Below, piece by piece: positions 1 through 9,225 of a stretch of DNA of 64,000 bases (within the stretch, counting starts at the first letter, position 1; each line of letters starts with the position of its first letter). Under the pieces are notes generated by a model that made no database searches, was not told the origin of the DNA, and saw only the letters and a list, made by a program, of their open reading frames with translations. Source of the stretch: Phycisphaeraceae bacterium (lineage in GTDB: Bacteria; Planctomycetota; Phycisphaerae; Phycisphaerales; Zrk34); the NCBI GenBank assembly GCA_028282805.1, contig JANQHD010000009.1, positions 124,001 to 188,000 on the forward strand, in the 5' to 3' direction. Made by a program: the position numbers and the translations under genes.

Positions 1-882
1 CGCGACCGCATGCGCCAACAGCTCCGCGAGGGGTTGCTCGACGACCGCGAGGTCGAGATCAACACCTCGAGCAAGGCGGTGCCCGTGGCGATGTTCGCCA
101 ACATGGGCCTCGACCAGATGGACCCGGACATGAGCAAGATGTTCGAGAACCTGATCCCCGACCAGACCAAGCAGCGGCGAGTGAAGATCGCCGACGCCCG
201 GCGACTGCTGCTCGCGGAAGAAATCGATCGCCAGGTCGACCGCGACAAGATCACCGCCGAGGCGATCGAGCGCACGGAGCAGACGGGCATCGTGTTCCTC
301 GACGAGATCGACAAGATCTGCGCCAGCTCCGAGGGCTCGGGCAAGGGGCCGGACGTGTCGCGGCAAGGCGTGCAGCGCGACCTGCTGCCGATCGTCGAGG
401 GCACGACCGTGACCACCCGCCACGGCCTGGTCAACACCGACCACATCCTGTTCATCGCGGCCGGCGCGTTCCACATGGCGTCGGTCAGCGACCTGATGCC
501 GGAGTTGCAGGGCCGGTTCCCGATCCGCGTGGAGCTGAGTGCGCTGACGCGGGACGACTTCGTGCGGATCCTGACCGAGCCGAGCAACGCCCTGACCGCG
601 CAACACGAAGCGCTGCTGTCGACCGAGGGGTTGCGGGTGAAGTTCGAGAAGGACGCCATCGAGGCCATGGCGGACCTGGCGGCACAGGTCAACGCCACGC
701 ACGAGAACATCGGCGCCCGCCGGCTGATGACGATCATGGAGCGCGTGTTCGAGGACATCTCGTTCGACGCCCCGGAGATGGCGCTGCGCGGCGAGAAGAA
801 GCTGACCATCGACGCGGAGCTGGTTAACCGGCGCCTGGCCGACGTGGTGGCGGACGAAGATTTGAGCAGGTTCGTGCTGTAG
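1..882 (+). CDS. hslU: ATP-dependent protease ATPase subunit HslU (C-terminal part, 5' end outside window)
   Basis: HslU is the AAA+ unfoldase that feeds proteins into the HslV peptidase chamber in the cytoplasm. The frame is open from base 1, so the N-terminus and Walker A lie outside the window. Visible are the I-domain segment, the Walker B motif (IVFLDEID, about codons 98-105), the sensor 1 region after DHILFIAAGAF and the GARRL sensor 2 arginine near the C-terminus. The protein ends with DLSRFVL, close to the conserved HslU tail that docks into HslV. No hslV is visible in the window; it may lie upstream. Confidence 0.96.
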   Translation, partial: RDRMRQQLREGLLDDREVEINTSSKAVPVAMFANMGLDQMDPDMSKMFENLIPDQTKQRRVKIADARRLLLAEEIDRQVDRDKITAEAIERTEQTGIVFLDEIDKICASSEGSGKGPDVSRQGVQRDLLPIVEGTTVTTRHGLVNTDHILFIAAGAFHMASVSDLMPELQGRFPIRVELSALTRDDFVRILTEPSNALTAQHEALLSTEGLRVKFEKDAIEAMADLAAQVNATHENIGARRLMTIMERVFEDISFDAPEMALRGEKKLTIDAELVNRRLADVVADEDLSRFVL

Positions 883-915
883 CGTGTGGTTCATCGAGCC
901 GAATACGAAACACCG

Positions 916-2469
916 CTATTCGGCCGTAGATCCTGATTCGCTTGAGCCATATCGCGCCATAATATCTGCAGGGATATTCTCTCCCATCGCTTCGAGCAGT
1001 CCGATTGCGCGAGGCCAAGGCACCAACTCAACGCTGTTCCATTTGGCGTAAGCCATGTAAATGCCGTCATCGAACTGCAGGGTGGGGCGCTCGTAAATCA
1101 GGATCGTGTTTTGTCGTTGACTGAGACTACCGCCAGGTCGATAGACATAATCGCTGTGTTTGTTGATCCACTCAACCAACGATTGTTCATTCAAGTTTCC
1201 GGGCACGTCTTTGGAACCAACAGCCCAATTGATGACGTGGTGTGGCCGAATCTGATATCGAGGAGATGCGTTGAATCGTCCCAATTCGCCGAGCGTTTTG
1301 GGTAGCATTCCTGAGTGGAGTTCGGAATAGATATAGCTAGCCTCGAGCAACTTTTTCATGCTAGCCAATCGATCAGCACGGGTTAAGAGCGTCGTATCGA
1401 CAATCTCCTGCGCCTTGATGTGGATGGCTGACCACAGGATCAACGCATCAACCGGTCTCTTGAATAGCGGACCGGGATAAGTGATCCGTACGGTCGCGCC
1501 TGTGCGTTTAACGGTGAAACCGGGGACGGGCGATGAGCTGTCGCCGCACCTGACGTGTTCCGAAAAGATTGTGAGATAGAAATAGGCGTTGAAGTACGCC
1601 TGCTGCGCGGCTGACTCAACCCGCACCGCGTCGCTCAGTGATACATAGTGCAGGACCATGGCGGTTTCCTGCTCGGGATAGAACGTGATCGCCACATCCA
1701 GCCCTTTTAACCGTGACAAGAGCAACGGCGGCACACGCAGGTCCTGCGGGATCTCAGGGCTCGTTTCGGCGACCATTCGACGAAACTCTTCGGGGAAATT
1801 GCATACCACTCGGAGATCCGCCAGAGGCAGCGCGTTCAGGCGTTCCACCATGTTGTTTTCGGCCGTCGTCTCGGCGATCACGACCTTCTGATCGGGCGTG
1901 CGCCAAACACCAGCCGTGGTATGCAGCATGACTTGCTTTGCTTTGTGTTCGTGCGGCCAATAGCCGTACAAATCCTCTCGCAACTTATGCGGGGCGGTCG
2001 CGCTGACTTGTCGCGCCAAGAGCGTTTTTTGACTTTCGATTTCACCCGGGGGTGGAAGGTTGTAGCAGAACAGAACGCCCCTTCCCGGCTCGTCATTGAA
2101 CATGCCGTAGGTTTGTTGATATTCGTCCAGGATGTGCCGATTCATGAACTCCGCTTTGGCTGCTTGCTTTGGGGCCCTTGCTCTGAGGTCGGTGAGGTGT
2201 GCTTCCAGACTGTGCTCGACAAGGTCCGGCGTCAGCCGATCGAAATCGATCGCGGACAACATCACGGTGCGGGCACCTACGAGGTTGTTCGGCATTACCC
2301 ACGGGACAGAACCGGCGGTTGGTTTGAATCGTTCGACCGTGGTAGCGGAATCGTTCGCAGCCGTTGTGGGTTCGCCGATCGCCCGATCTGCCGGCTGCTG
2401 ATCATCACAACCGATCGCGAAAAGCAAGACCCATGAGACCGCGAATGCACGGAACAAGTCATGTTTCAT
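916..2469 (-). CDS. putative lipoprotein of unknown function, AT-richer than its neighbours
   Basis: 517 codons. The start is supported by GGAGGG five bases before the ATG. The N-terminus is a short signal peptide with a lipobox (LFAIGC, Cys about residue 21), so the protein is predicted to be exported and lipid-anchored. I recognise no domain in the rest. Base composition and codon use are visibly less GC-rich than in hslU on one side and the receiver gene on the other, which could reflect recent acquisition or relaxed selection. It converges with hslU, 33 bases apart. Function unknown. Confidence 0.75.
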   Translation of the reverse strand: MKHDLFRAFAVSWVLLFAIGCDDQQPADRAIGEPTTAANDSATTVERFKPTAGSVPWVMPNNLVGARTVMLSAIDFDRLTPDLVEHSLEAHLTDLRARAPKQAAKAEFMNRHILDEYQQTYGMFNDEPGRGVLFCYNLPPPGEIESQKTLLARQVSATAPHKLREDLYGYWPHEHKAKQVMLHTTAGVWRTPDQKVVIAETTAENNMVERLNALPLADLRVVCNFPEEFRRMVAETSPEIPQDLRVPPLLLSRLKGLDVAITFYPEQETAMVLHYVSLSDAVRVESAAQQAYFNAYFYLTIFSEHVRCGDSSSPVPGFTVKRTGATVRITYPGPLFKRPVDALILWSAIHIKAQEIVDTTLLTRADRLASMKKLLEASYIYSELHSGMLPKTLGELGRFNASPRYQIRPHHVINWAVGSKDVPGNLNEQSLVEWINKHSDYVYRPGGSLSQRQNTILIYERPTLQFDDGIYMAYAKWNSVELVPWPRAIGLLEAMGENIPADIMARYGSSESGSTAE

Positions 2470-2514
2470 CGTTGCCCTCCGGTCAGATCAAACTTGATAT
2501 CAGGTCACAGTATA

Positions 2515-2550
2515 CACAAAGCCCACCCATGGCCATGGGTGGGCTTTGTG
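2515..2550. terminator. perfect 36-bp palindrome, probable terminator
   Basis: Two 18-base arms are exact reverse complements (ACAAAGCCCACCCATGG and its complement, each with one further base). It lies 19 bases after the stop of the minus-strand receiver gene and 45 bases before the lipoprotein gene start. No long T-run follows, so termination is inferred from position and symmetry only; an operator is the alternative. Confidence 0.6.
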
Positions 2551-2569
2551 AACTCATATTCAACCGGCC

Positions 2570-2977
2570 TTAGTTCTTTTTGGCCTTATCCTCTTCGATC
2601 ATCTCGCTGGCGAGCTTGATGAGGGTTTCGAGGCGGATGGGCTTGTGCAGGTAGGCGTCGACGCCGAGGTCCTTGGCGTAGGCCTGGTGGCGTTTGCCCT
2701 CGTTGGCGGTGACCATGATCACGCGGGGCATTTGCTTCATCTGCTTGATGCGTTCCTGGACGAGGAAGCCCGAGCGCTTGGGCAGCATCATGTCGAGCAC
2801 CACCAGGTCGGGCTGCTCGGATTCGCACATGGCCACGGCGGCGTTACCGTCCTTGGCCTGCATGGTGCTGGCGCCCTCGGCCTTGAGGGCCGCGTCGATC
2901 ACCGCCATCACGTCCGGGTCGTCGTCGACGATCAAAATCCGGGCGTCCAGCAGTCGTTTCGGTTCTTCCTGACTCAT
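2570..2977 (-). CDS. stand-alone response regulator receiver protein
   Basis: 135 codons, essentially one CheY-like receiver domain. The acidic pair is in ILIVDDD (about residues 14-20), the phospho-acceptor Asp is in LVVLDMMLP (about residue 61), the switch Ser/Thr is the Thr of MVTAN, and the conserved Lys is in HKP. No output domain is present, so it would act by protein contact, like CheY or a phosphorelay intermediate. No histidine kinase is adjacent. The tail is lysine-rich. Confidence 0.93.
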   Translation of the reverse strand: MSQEEPKRLLDARILIVDDDPDVMAVIDAALKAEGASTMQAKDGNAAVAMCESEQPDLVVLDMMLPKRSGFLVQERIKQMKQMPRVIMVTANEGKRHQAYAKDLGVDAYLHKPIRLETLIKLASEMIEEDKAKKN

Positions 2978-3051
2978 CTTCGGTGGGCCTTTCCGTGCCT
3001 TAAGGGGGGCGTGTCATCATAGCCCAAACCGAGGCGCGGTGTCATGTTCGA

Positions 3052-4074
3052 TCAGCGCGGATCGGGGTTTTCAACCGGTTTTTCGACCTCGCGCATCAAT
3101 TCGTCGGTCATCCAGGGCAGCTGTTCGAGCTTCCGCCGCAGCGCCTTGGGCAGGGGCTTGCCGAGCGTTTCGTGGCGCGGCCGGCTCTTCCACCGGCGGT
3201 GGATCCACAGGTACTGCTCGGGCGCCAGGCGCACCATCTTCTCGATGCCCCGCGTGTACCGCGCGGTGATGTAGTACAGCGGGTCGGGCTGGTCGGCCCA
3301 GTCTTCGGGGTAGATCACGTCGGTGGTGCCGATCTCGTAACGGAAGCGCGGCCCCAGCCGGTGGGCGTAACCACACACGATCGGCGCATCGTACGTCATC
3401 GCCAGCAAACCGATCGACTTGTACGCCGAGGCGAGCCGGCCGAAGAACGGTACGAACATGCCCTTGGGCCCGGCGTTCTGGTCGCCGATGAACCCGAGCG
3501 TGCCGTGGGTTTGCATCACCTCGGTCATGCGGTCGGTCGCGCCCCACTTGGTGATCAGGCGCATGCCCTGCTTCTCGCGCACGCCGGTCAGCCAGCGGTC
3601 GATCAGCGGGTTGTCGATCGGCCGGGCCAGCGCATCCATGTCCAGCCCGAACGTCGCCAGCGCGTAGCCGAGCAGCTCCCAGTTGCCGAAGTGGCCGGTG
3701 ACGAGGATGCTCGGGCGGTCGGCGATCATGACCTCGAGCGCCTCGGCGATGTCGCGCAGCTCGATGTGGCGGTGCCAGGTGTCGTGGTGGATCAGGCGGG
3801 TGGTGAACATGACCTCGACGCCGAGCTGCAGGAAGTGCTGCATTGATTGCTCACAGGCGGCGGCGGCCTGGGCCTCGGTCATGTGCGGGAAGCAGCGCCG
3901 CAGGTTGGTGATGCCGCGGACGCGGTGGCGTTTGTCGAGCTTGTACATCAGCGAGCCGACGCCGCGCGCCCCGCGCAGGTTCTCGTCGACGTCGAACACG
4001 TGCAACGCCATCGCCCCCAGCCGCAGGGCCAGGTATTGCGTCCAGTTGGTCAGGGCGGATTGGTCTTTGGCCAT
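3052..4074 (-). CDS. LpxL/HtrB-family lipid acyltransferase
   Basis: 340 codons, matching the lysophospholipid/lipid A acyltransferase family that adds secondary acyl chains to lipid A at the inner membrane. The catalytic HxxxxE motif is seen as TGHFGNWELLGY (about residues 125-136), and the C-terminal signature YLWIHRRWKSRP is typical of LpxL/LpxM. A hydrophobic stretch near the N-terminus could anchor it. The substrate cannot be deduced; it may acylate lipid A or a related lipid. The start codon lies three bases after the word array at 4078-4195. Confidence 0.9.
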   Translation of the reverse strand: MAKDQSALTNWTQYLALRLGAMALHVFDVDENLRGARGVGSLMYKLDKRHRVRGITNLRRCFPHMTEAQAAAACEQSMQHFLQLGVEVMFTTRLIHHDTWHRHIELRDIAEALEVMIADRPSILVTGHFGNWELLGYALATFGLDMDALARPIDNPLIDRWLTGVREKQGMRLITKWGATDRMTEVMQTHGTLGFIGDQNAGPKGMFVPFFGRLASAYKSIGLLAMTYDAPIVCGYAHRLGPRFRYEIGTTDVIYPEDWADQPDPLYYITARYTRGIEKMVRLAPEQYLWIHRRWKSRPRHETLGKPLPKALRRKLEQLPWMTDELMREVEKPVENPDPR

Positions 4075-4077
4075 GTT

Positions 4078-4195
4078 GATGTGCGACCTGCGATGTGCGA
4101 TCTACAATCTACCTGAAAAAACGGGCGTCGGTCTATGTTGCCGAGCGCCCGTGGGTATTTCAGATCGGACATCGACGATCGGAGATCGCAGATTC
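4078..4195. repeat. stop-to-start short-word inverted array (words like TGCGATCT / CCGATC)
   Basis: On the minus strand the array starts directly after the TAA of the upstream gene (4196-4198) and ends three bases before the ATG of the acyltransferase gene. Each arm is a degenerate tandem of 7-9 base words (CGATCT, CGATGT, CCGATC), and the two arms are imperfect reverse complements around a terminator hairpin. No coding potential is seen. Confidence 0.65.
4116..4152 (-). terminator. Rho-independent terminator of the coiled-coil protein gene
   Basis: On the minus strand a GC-rich stem (ACGGGCGCTCGG pairing with CCGACGCCCGT, one bulge) with a 10-base loop is followed by a run of six T. It sits inside the word array, about 45 bases after the stop of the gene at 4196-5587. 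Confidence 0.8.
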
Positions 4196-5587
4196 TTATC
4201 GTTGGTAGTAACCGATCAGCGTCATGAAGCGGTTCTGCGTCAGCATGGGCACGGACAGCTTCTGGGCCTGGCCGACGAGTTCGAGGTATTCCAAGGCCTT
4301 GCGGCGCTGCTCGATGTAGTTCTGGATGTCCTGCTCGGTGGGGTCTTCGCCGAGCTTGCGCGGGAGGTTGGGCTGGCGGCCCATGATCAGGAAGTCGGTG
4401 TCGACCGGCATCTGGTCGGCGTCGATCACCTCGCCGCCCCACTGCTCGATGAGGTTCTTGACGCGGGTGCGTTCGCCGCTGCTGGCCCGGCCGTCGCCGT
4501 TGAAGTCGAAGTCGCCGGAGACGTAGAAGCGGAACTTGCGGTCCTTGTCGTAGACGATGTTGGACACCAGGTCGCCGGTGACCAGCGGCTGGCCGAACGT
4601 CTGGCGGATCACGCGGCAGCTGGCCGACCGCCCGTCGTCCAGCATGCGGACCACCTCGACGGTGGCCTTGCCGGGGATCTCTTCGGGCACGCCCAGCTGC
4701 GTGTTGGGCGCCAGCCGCACGCCGGTCTGCTCGTCGTAGATCTCGAAGCGCATGCCGAGGATCAGCCGGTCGCTCTTGCCGAGGTTGATGACCACGGTGT
4801 TGGTCCGCGGGTTGACCTCGAGCACGCGGCCGTCGTGTTCGTACTCCATCTTCGGGCCGTCGGGCCGCTCGATGAGGTTCAACAGGCTCGCGATCCTCGC
4901 ACGCAGCCGCTGGATCTCCGCGTCCTTCGCGTCGATCTCCGCCTTGAGGGCGCGGGCCTCGGCCTGGTGGTCGGTCTTGGTCTTCTCGTGCATCGCCACC
5001 AGGTCGTCGCGCTCGGTGTTCGTCGCTTCGAGCGAGGTGTTGTAATCGTCCTGGATCTCGCCGATCCGCCCGCGCAGCGCATCGAACGTCTCGGCGTTGG
5101 ACGTGCGGTCGTTGTTGACCTGGTCGAGCTCACGCTTGGAAGCGGCGAGCGCCGCCTGCTGGGCCCGCTTGAGTTTGTCCAGCTCGCGCTCGGCGTCCTC
5201 GAGCTGCGTGGTCATGTCACGCAACCGGCCCAGCGTGCTCTCGCCGGCCTCGATGCCGAACTCCTTGAGCTCCTGCTCGACGACCTGGAACGACTTGGTC
5301 GCATCGCCCACGAGCTTGTCGACGAACCAGTCGCGGTCGGACTTGAGCTGGGTGAAGACCGCGCCGTCGCCGCTGCCGCCGCGCGCCTTGGTGTCGACGA
5401 AGAGCTTGTCGCCTTCCTGCGCGGCGGTGATGAACTGTCGCTTGGTCCTTTCGGCCGAGGTGTACTTCTCGTCTTTGGCCGTCCCCTGGGTGTAGAACAG
5501 CACCGCCAGTGACGCGCTGATCACGAAGAGGAACACGAACGCCACCAGGGCGATCACCACGCCGTTACCGCCGCTTCGCGAAGCCAT
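4196..5587 (-). CDS. membrane-anchored coiled-coil protein with possible BRCT-like domain
   Basis: 463 codons from the ATG at 5587, which has GGGAGG nine bases upstream; an open extension to 5755 lacks coding character. Order of parts: short basic N-terminus, one membrane helix (VVIALVAFVFLFVISASLAV, about residues 10-30), a long charged heptad-rich coiled coil (about 70-260), a beta-rich segment, then FYVSGDF...GGEVIDADQMPVDTDFLIMG near the C-terminus, which resembles a BRCT fold by its Gly-Gly turn and flanking strands. The function is unknown. It follows nusG on the same strand where rplK is usual in other bacteria. Confidence 0.72.
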   Translation of the reverse strand: MASRSGGNGVVIALVAFVFLFVISASLAVLFYTQGTAKDEKYTSAERTKRQFITAAQEGDKLFVDTKARGGSGDGAVFTQLKSDRDWFVDKLVGDATKSFQVVEQELKEFGIEAGESTLGRLRDMTTQLEDAERELDKLKRAQQAALAASKRELDQVNNDRTSNAETFDALRGRIGEIQDDYNTSLEATNTERDDLVAMHEKTKTDHQAEARALKAEIDAKDAEIQRLRARIASLLNLIERPDGPKMEYEHDGRVLEVNPRTNTVVINLGKSDRLILGMRFEIYDEQTGVRLAPNTQLGVPEEIPGKATVEVVRMLDDGRSASCRVIRQTFGQPLVTGDLVSNIVYDKDRKFRFYVSGDFDFNGDGRASSGERTRVKNLIEQWGGEVIDADQMPVDTDFLIMGRQPNLPRKLGEDPTEQDIQNYIEQRRKALEYLELVGQAQKLSVPMLTQNRFMTLIGYYQR

Positions 5588-5794
5588 ATGACTGCCTCCC
5601 AAGGATGCCCGCCCGTGTTGGCCTGGGCCTGCGGGCCCGCCGGGCGGTTGTGGGTTGGTTTCTTTCCTAAGTTTCGCCGCGTGCGGTGCTTTCGTCAAGC
5701 CGGCCGACGCCGTTTCCCCATGAAAAACGGCCCGCGTCATCGACACGGGCCGCAAAAGTCATCCGTCCCTGCTCCGGGGTTCTGCTCCCCTGTG

Positions 5795-6583
5795 CTATTC
5801 CTCGGCCCTTTCGATCTGCCAGTACTCGATCTCCAGCGGCGTGGCGCGGCCGAAGATCGTCACGATCACGCGGACCTTGCCCTGTTCGGGCAGCAGCGTG
5901 TCGATCGTGCCTTCCATGTTCTCGAACGGGCCTTCCTTGATCTTGACCACGTCGCCGGGCTTGAACTCCATGTGGATCTCGGGCTCTTCCTCGGGGCGAC
6001 GCGAGGCGATGACCATCTTCTCGACCTCGTTGGTCTGCATCGGGGCCGGCCGGCCCGCGGTGCCGATGAAGTCGCCCACGCCCGTGGTCTCCTTGATCAG
6101 GAAGAACACGTCCTGGGGGATGCGGCCGTCGGCCTCGAGGGCCATCTCCACGAACACGTAGCCCGGGTACAGCTTGCGCTCGGTGATCTTCTGCTTGCCC
6201 GCCTTCATGGAGCGGATCTTCTCGGTCGGCACGAGGATGCGGTTGACGATGTGCGTCATGCCCTCGATCTTGATCTTCCGCAGGAGCGTCTCCTTGACCG
6301 AGTCCTCCTTGTTGGAGGCGACGCGGAGCACGAACCAGTCCATGCCCGGCGTGACCAGCGGCTCGCCCTCGCCGATGCCGTCGGAGTGCTCGCCGATCTT
6401 TTCTTCGATCTCGTCCTGCAGGTGCTCTTCGAGGTCGGTGTCCTTCTGCGGCGTCGCGGGCTCGGCCACCTCTTTCTGAGGCGCGACGGGTTCGGCCGGC
6501 GGCTCTTCCGCCACGGGCTCGGCCGGGACCTCGGTCGGTTCGACCGGTTCGTTGTCTTCGAGGTTGGTGGGCGTGTCGGTCAT
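5795..6583 (-). CDS. nusG: transcription termination/antitermination protein NusG with long acidic N-terminal extension
   Basis: 262 codons. NusG binds RNA polymerase and, through its KOW domain, Rho or ribosomal protein S10. The NGN domain begins at MDWFVLRVASNKED (about residue 81) and the KOW domain is seen as FKPGDVVKIKEGPFENMEGT near the end. Canonical NusG starts at the MDWF position; here about 80 residues rich in Pro, Glu and Ala precede it. The ATG overlaps the secE stop by four bases (ATGA), which fixes this start and argues that the extension is translated. Confidence 0.96.
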   Translation of the reverse strand: MTDTPTNLEDNEPVEPTEVPAEPVAEEPPAEPVAPQKEVAEPATPQKDTDLEEHLQDEIEEKIGEHSDGIGEGEPLVTPGMDWFVLRVASNKEDSVKETLLRKIKIEGMTHIVNRILVPTEKIRSMKAGKQKITERKLYPGYVFVEMALEADGRIPQDVFFLIKETTGVGDFIGTAGRPAPMQTNEVEKMVIASRRPEEEPEIHMEFKPGDVVKIKEGPFENMEGTIDTLLPEQGKVRVIVTIFGRATPLEIEYWQIERAEE

Positions 6584-7011
6584 TGCGAGTTGCTTCCGGT
6601 CTCGGCGGAGCCGATTTCGAGGACCCCGGTCTGGGTTGCGATCCAAGCGAATACGTTGTCGGCGAGGTAGATCACGCCGACGAGGATCGCCAGGCCGCAG
6701 ATCACGATCCACGTCGAGCCGATCACCTCCCGGCGGCTGGGCCAGTTGACCTTCTTCATCTCGCCCTCGGTGGCGATGAGGAAGTCGACGCTCTTGGGCC
6801 GCGAGCCGACGAAGCGGTAGATGAAGTAACCGAACATGGCGATCAGCGACAGCGCCACGCCGCCCTGGATGTAGATGCGGTAGTCGGTCCGGATGACTTC
6901 GAGTTCTTGCCACAGCCAGATGGCGCCGATCACCACGATCAGACCAAAACCCAGGCCGCTCATCACGCGCGTCCAATACCCCTGGCCGGTCTTGTAAACC
7001 TTCAAGCTCAT
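6580..7011 (-). CDS. secE: preprotein translocase subunit SecE
   Basis: 143 codons. SecE is the essential clamp subunit of the SecYEG channel. The conserved cytoplasmic helix and last membrane helix are recognisable as GEMKKVNWPSRREVIGSTWI followed by VICGLAILVGVIYLADNV. Two further membrane segments (GFGLIVVIGAIWLW and GGVALSLIAMFGYFIYRF) make it a three-helix form. The start MSLKVYKTGQ at 7011 is preferred because the frame upstream runs into tRNA-Trp. Its stop overlaps the nusG start (ATGA). Confidence 0.95.
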   Translation of the reverse strand: MSLKVYKTGQGYWTRVMSGLGFGLIVVIGAIWLWQELEVIRTDYRIYIQGGVALSLIAMFGYFIYRFVGSRPKSVDFLIATEGEMKKVNWPSRREVIGSTWIVICGLAILVGVIYLADNVFAWIATQTGVLEIGSAETGSNSQ

Positions 7012-7068
7012 CGTACGTCTTCCACAAAAAAATCCGATCCGGCGTCGGCGATCGTGTCCGACTTCAAG

Positions 7069-7141
7069 CACGGGTGGTAGGAATCGAACCCACAACCTTC
7101 CGCTTTGGAGGCGGATGCTCTGCCAATTGAGCTACACCCGT
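7069..7141 (-). tRNA. tRNA-Trp (anticodon CCA)
   Basis: A 73-base cloverleaf is drawn by eye: acceptor ACGGGTG/CACCCGT, D-arm with GCTC...GAGC, anticodon stem TCCGC/GCGGA with loop CTCCAAA giving anticodon CCA, and T-arm GTGGG-TTCGATT-CCTAC. The discriminator is G at 7069. The 3' CCA is not encoded. It lies between rpmG and secE, the arrangement known from many bacteria. Confidence 0.97.
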
Positions 7142-7145
7142 CCGG

Positions 7146-7225
7146 CCGCCCTTCGGGCGGAATGCTCAAGTCCAAATCTCAAAGCCCAAATACACGGCTC
7201 TTTGACATTTGCCACTTGAGTTTTG
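7146..7225. repeat. short-word inverted array after rpmG plus CCGCCC hairpin
   Basis: On the minus strand the words begin at the rpmG stop. The first arm contains CTCAAGTGGCAAATGTCAAA and the second contains CTCAAGTCCAAATCTCAAAG in inverted orientation (7165-7190 against 7201-7225). The array is AT-richer than its surroundings. Next to the tRNA is a separate hairpin CCGCCC-TTC-GGGCGG (7146-7160), which could guide processing of the tRNA-Trp precursor. Confidence 0.6.
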
Positions 7226-7411
7226 TCATTTCCTCTTGATCTTATGCACCGTGTGCTTGCGCAGGCGCGGCGAGTACTTCTTGAGGCCGGCCTTGAGCTT
7301 CTCCGGCAAACCGCCCTTGACGTTGATGGGCGTGCGGTAATTCAGGTCGCCGGTCTCGGTGCACTGGAGCCAGACGTATTCGACCGCGTCTTTGCTCTTC
7401 TTCTTAGCCAT
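7226..7411 (-). CDS. rpmG: 50S ribosomal protein L33
   Basis: 61 codons, usual length for L33. Recognisable segments are [15 protein letters not shown] and the basic tail [15 protein letters not shown]. Only one cysteine (about residue 17) is present, so the CxxC pairs of the zinc-binding form are absent and this is the zinc-free type. It sits between tuf and tRNA-Trp in the tuf-rpmG-trnW-secE-nusG order. Confidence 0.96.
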   Translation of the reverse strand: MAKKKSKDAVEYVWLQCTETGDLNYRTPINVKGGLPEKLKAGLKKYSPRLRKHTVHKIKRK

Positions 7412-7452
7412 CGCCAGTTCCTTAACACCCCCCGGCTTGTTCCGGGGGCTTG

Positions 7453-7489
7453 AAAAATCGTCAGCCCCGGGCCGCGCCCTGGGGCTGAC
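7453..7489 (-). terminator. intrinsic terminator after tuf
   Basis: On the minus strand GTCAGCCCC pairs perfectly with GGGGCTGAC around a 12-base loop, followed by GATTTTT. It begins 13 bases past the tuf stop. A second hairpin (CCCCCGG-CTTGTT-CCGGGGG, 7429-7448) follows before rpmG. It may be leaky, since rpmG-secE-nusG lie downstream without an obvious separate promoter. Confidence 0.75.
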
Positions 7490-7502
7490 GGAAAGGCCTT
7501 GA

Positions 7503-8711
<1,209 letters not shown>

Positions 8712-8875
8712 CGTAGTTACCTCCGTAACGTTTTCGTTGAGTCGCAGCCGATTCGTAAGGGCTGGATATCCGACTCCGTTTGGCTTTCCTTGAATGCCGT
8801 TCTTATCGTTCGGTCACCCCCGCGGGTGGCCGGTGTTTATATGTCCGTTCGGGCGCTGCGCTGCGCCGTGAGTAA

Positions 8876-8947
8876 AGCCACCGACGGGACTTGAACCCGT
8901 GACCTCACCCTTACCAAGGGTGTGCTCTACCACTGAGCTACGGTGGC
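8876..8947 (-). tRNA. tRNA-Thr (anticodon GGT)
   Basis: A 72-base cloverleaf: acceptor GCCACCG/CGGTGGC, D-arm GCTC...GAGC, anticodon stem CACCC/GGGTG with loop TTGGTAA giving GGT, T-arm ACGGG-TTCAAGT-CCCGT, discriminator T. The 3' CCA is not encoded. It lies 164 bases upstream of tuf on the same strand, within the same presumed transcript. Confidence 0.97.
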
Positions 8948-9019
8948 GTGGCTTACAACACGGACCGGCGAACCGCAGCAGACCGCGTACTGTAATACGC
9001 CGGTCCCTATGAAACAACC

Positions 9020-9056
9020 GGGCGTGGGCAGGTATCAAAAAACCTGTCTCACGCCC
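9020..9056. other. strong leader hairpin upstream of tRNA-Thr/tuf
   Basis: GGGCGTGGGCAGGT and ACCTGTCTCACGCCC pair over 13-14 positions with one bulge and a loop containing six A (six U in the minus transcript). It lies between the promoter and tRNA-Thr. A processing or attenuation role is possible but not shown. Confidence 0.5.
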
Positions 9057-9081
9057 GTCAAGTCTCATCAGACCGGTCGGT

Positions 9082-9110
9082 AAAATAGCCCCGGCCCGGG
9101 GGCGTGTCAA
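9082..9110 (-). promoter_or_regulatory. sigma-70-type promoter of the tRNA-Thr/tuf transcript
   Basis: On the minus strand the -35 TTGACA (9105-9110, perfect consensus) is separated by 17 bases from the -10 TATTTT (9082-9087). It is the best-matching promoter I see in the window, as expected for a highly expressed translation operon. Confidence 0.82.
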
Positions 9111-9225
9111 ACCCACATCGGCTTTTCGGTGCGAAAAATCCACTTTATTTCACCGGCCATCGCCCGCGACAAGTCGCCCGGCTCGCGGTAAGCTTTGGGC
9201 CTTTGTTACCGGCTTAAATCCGCAC

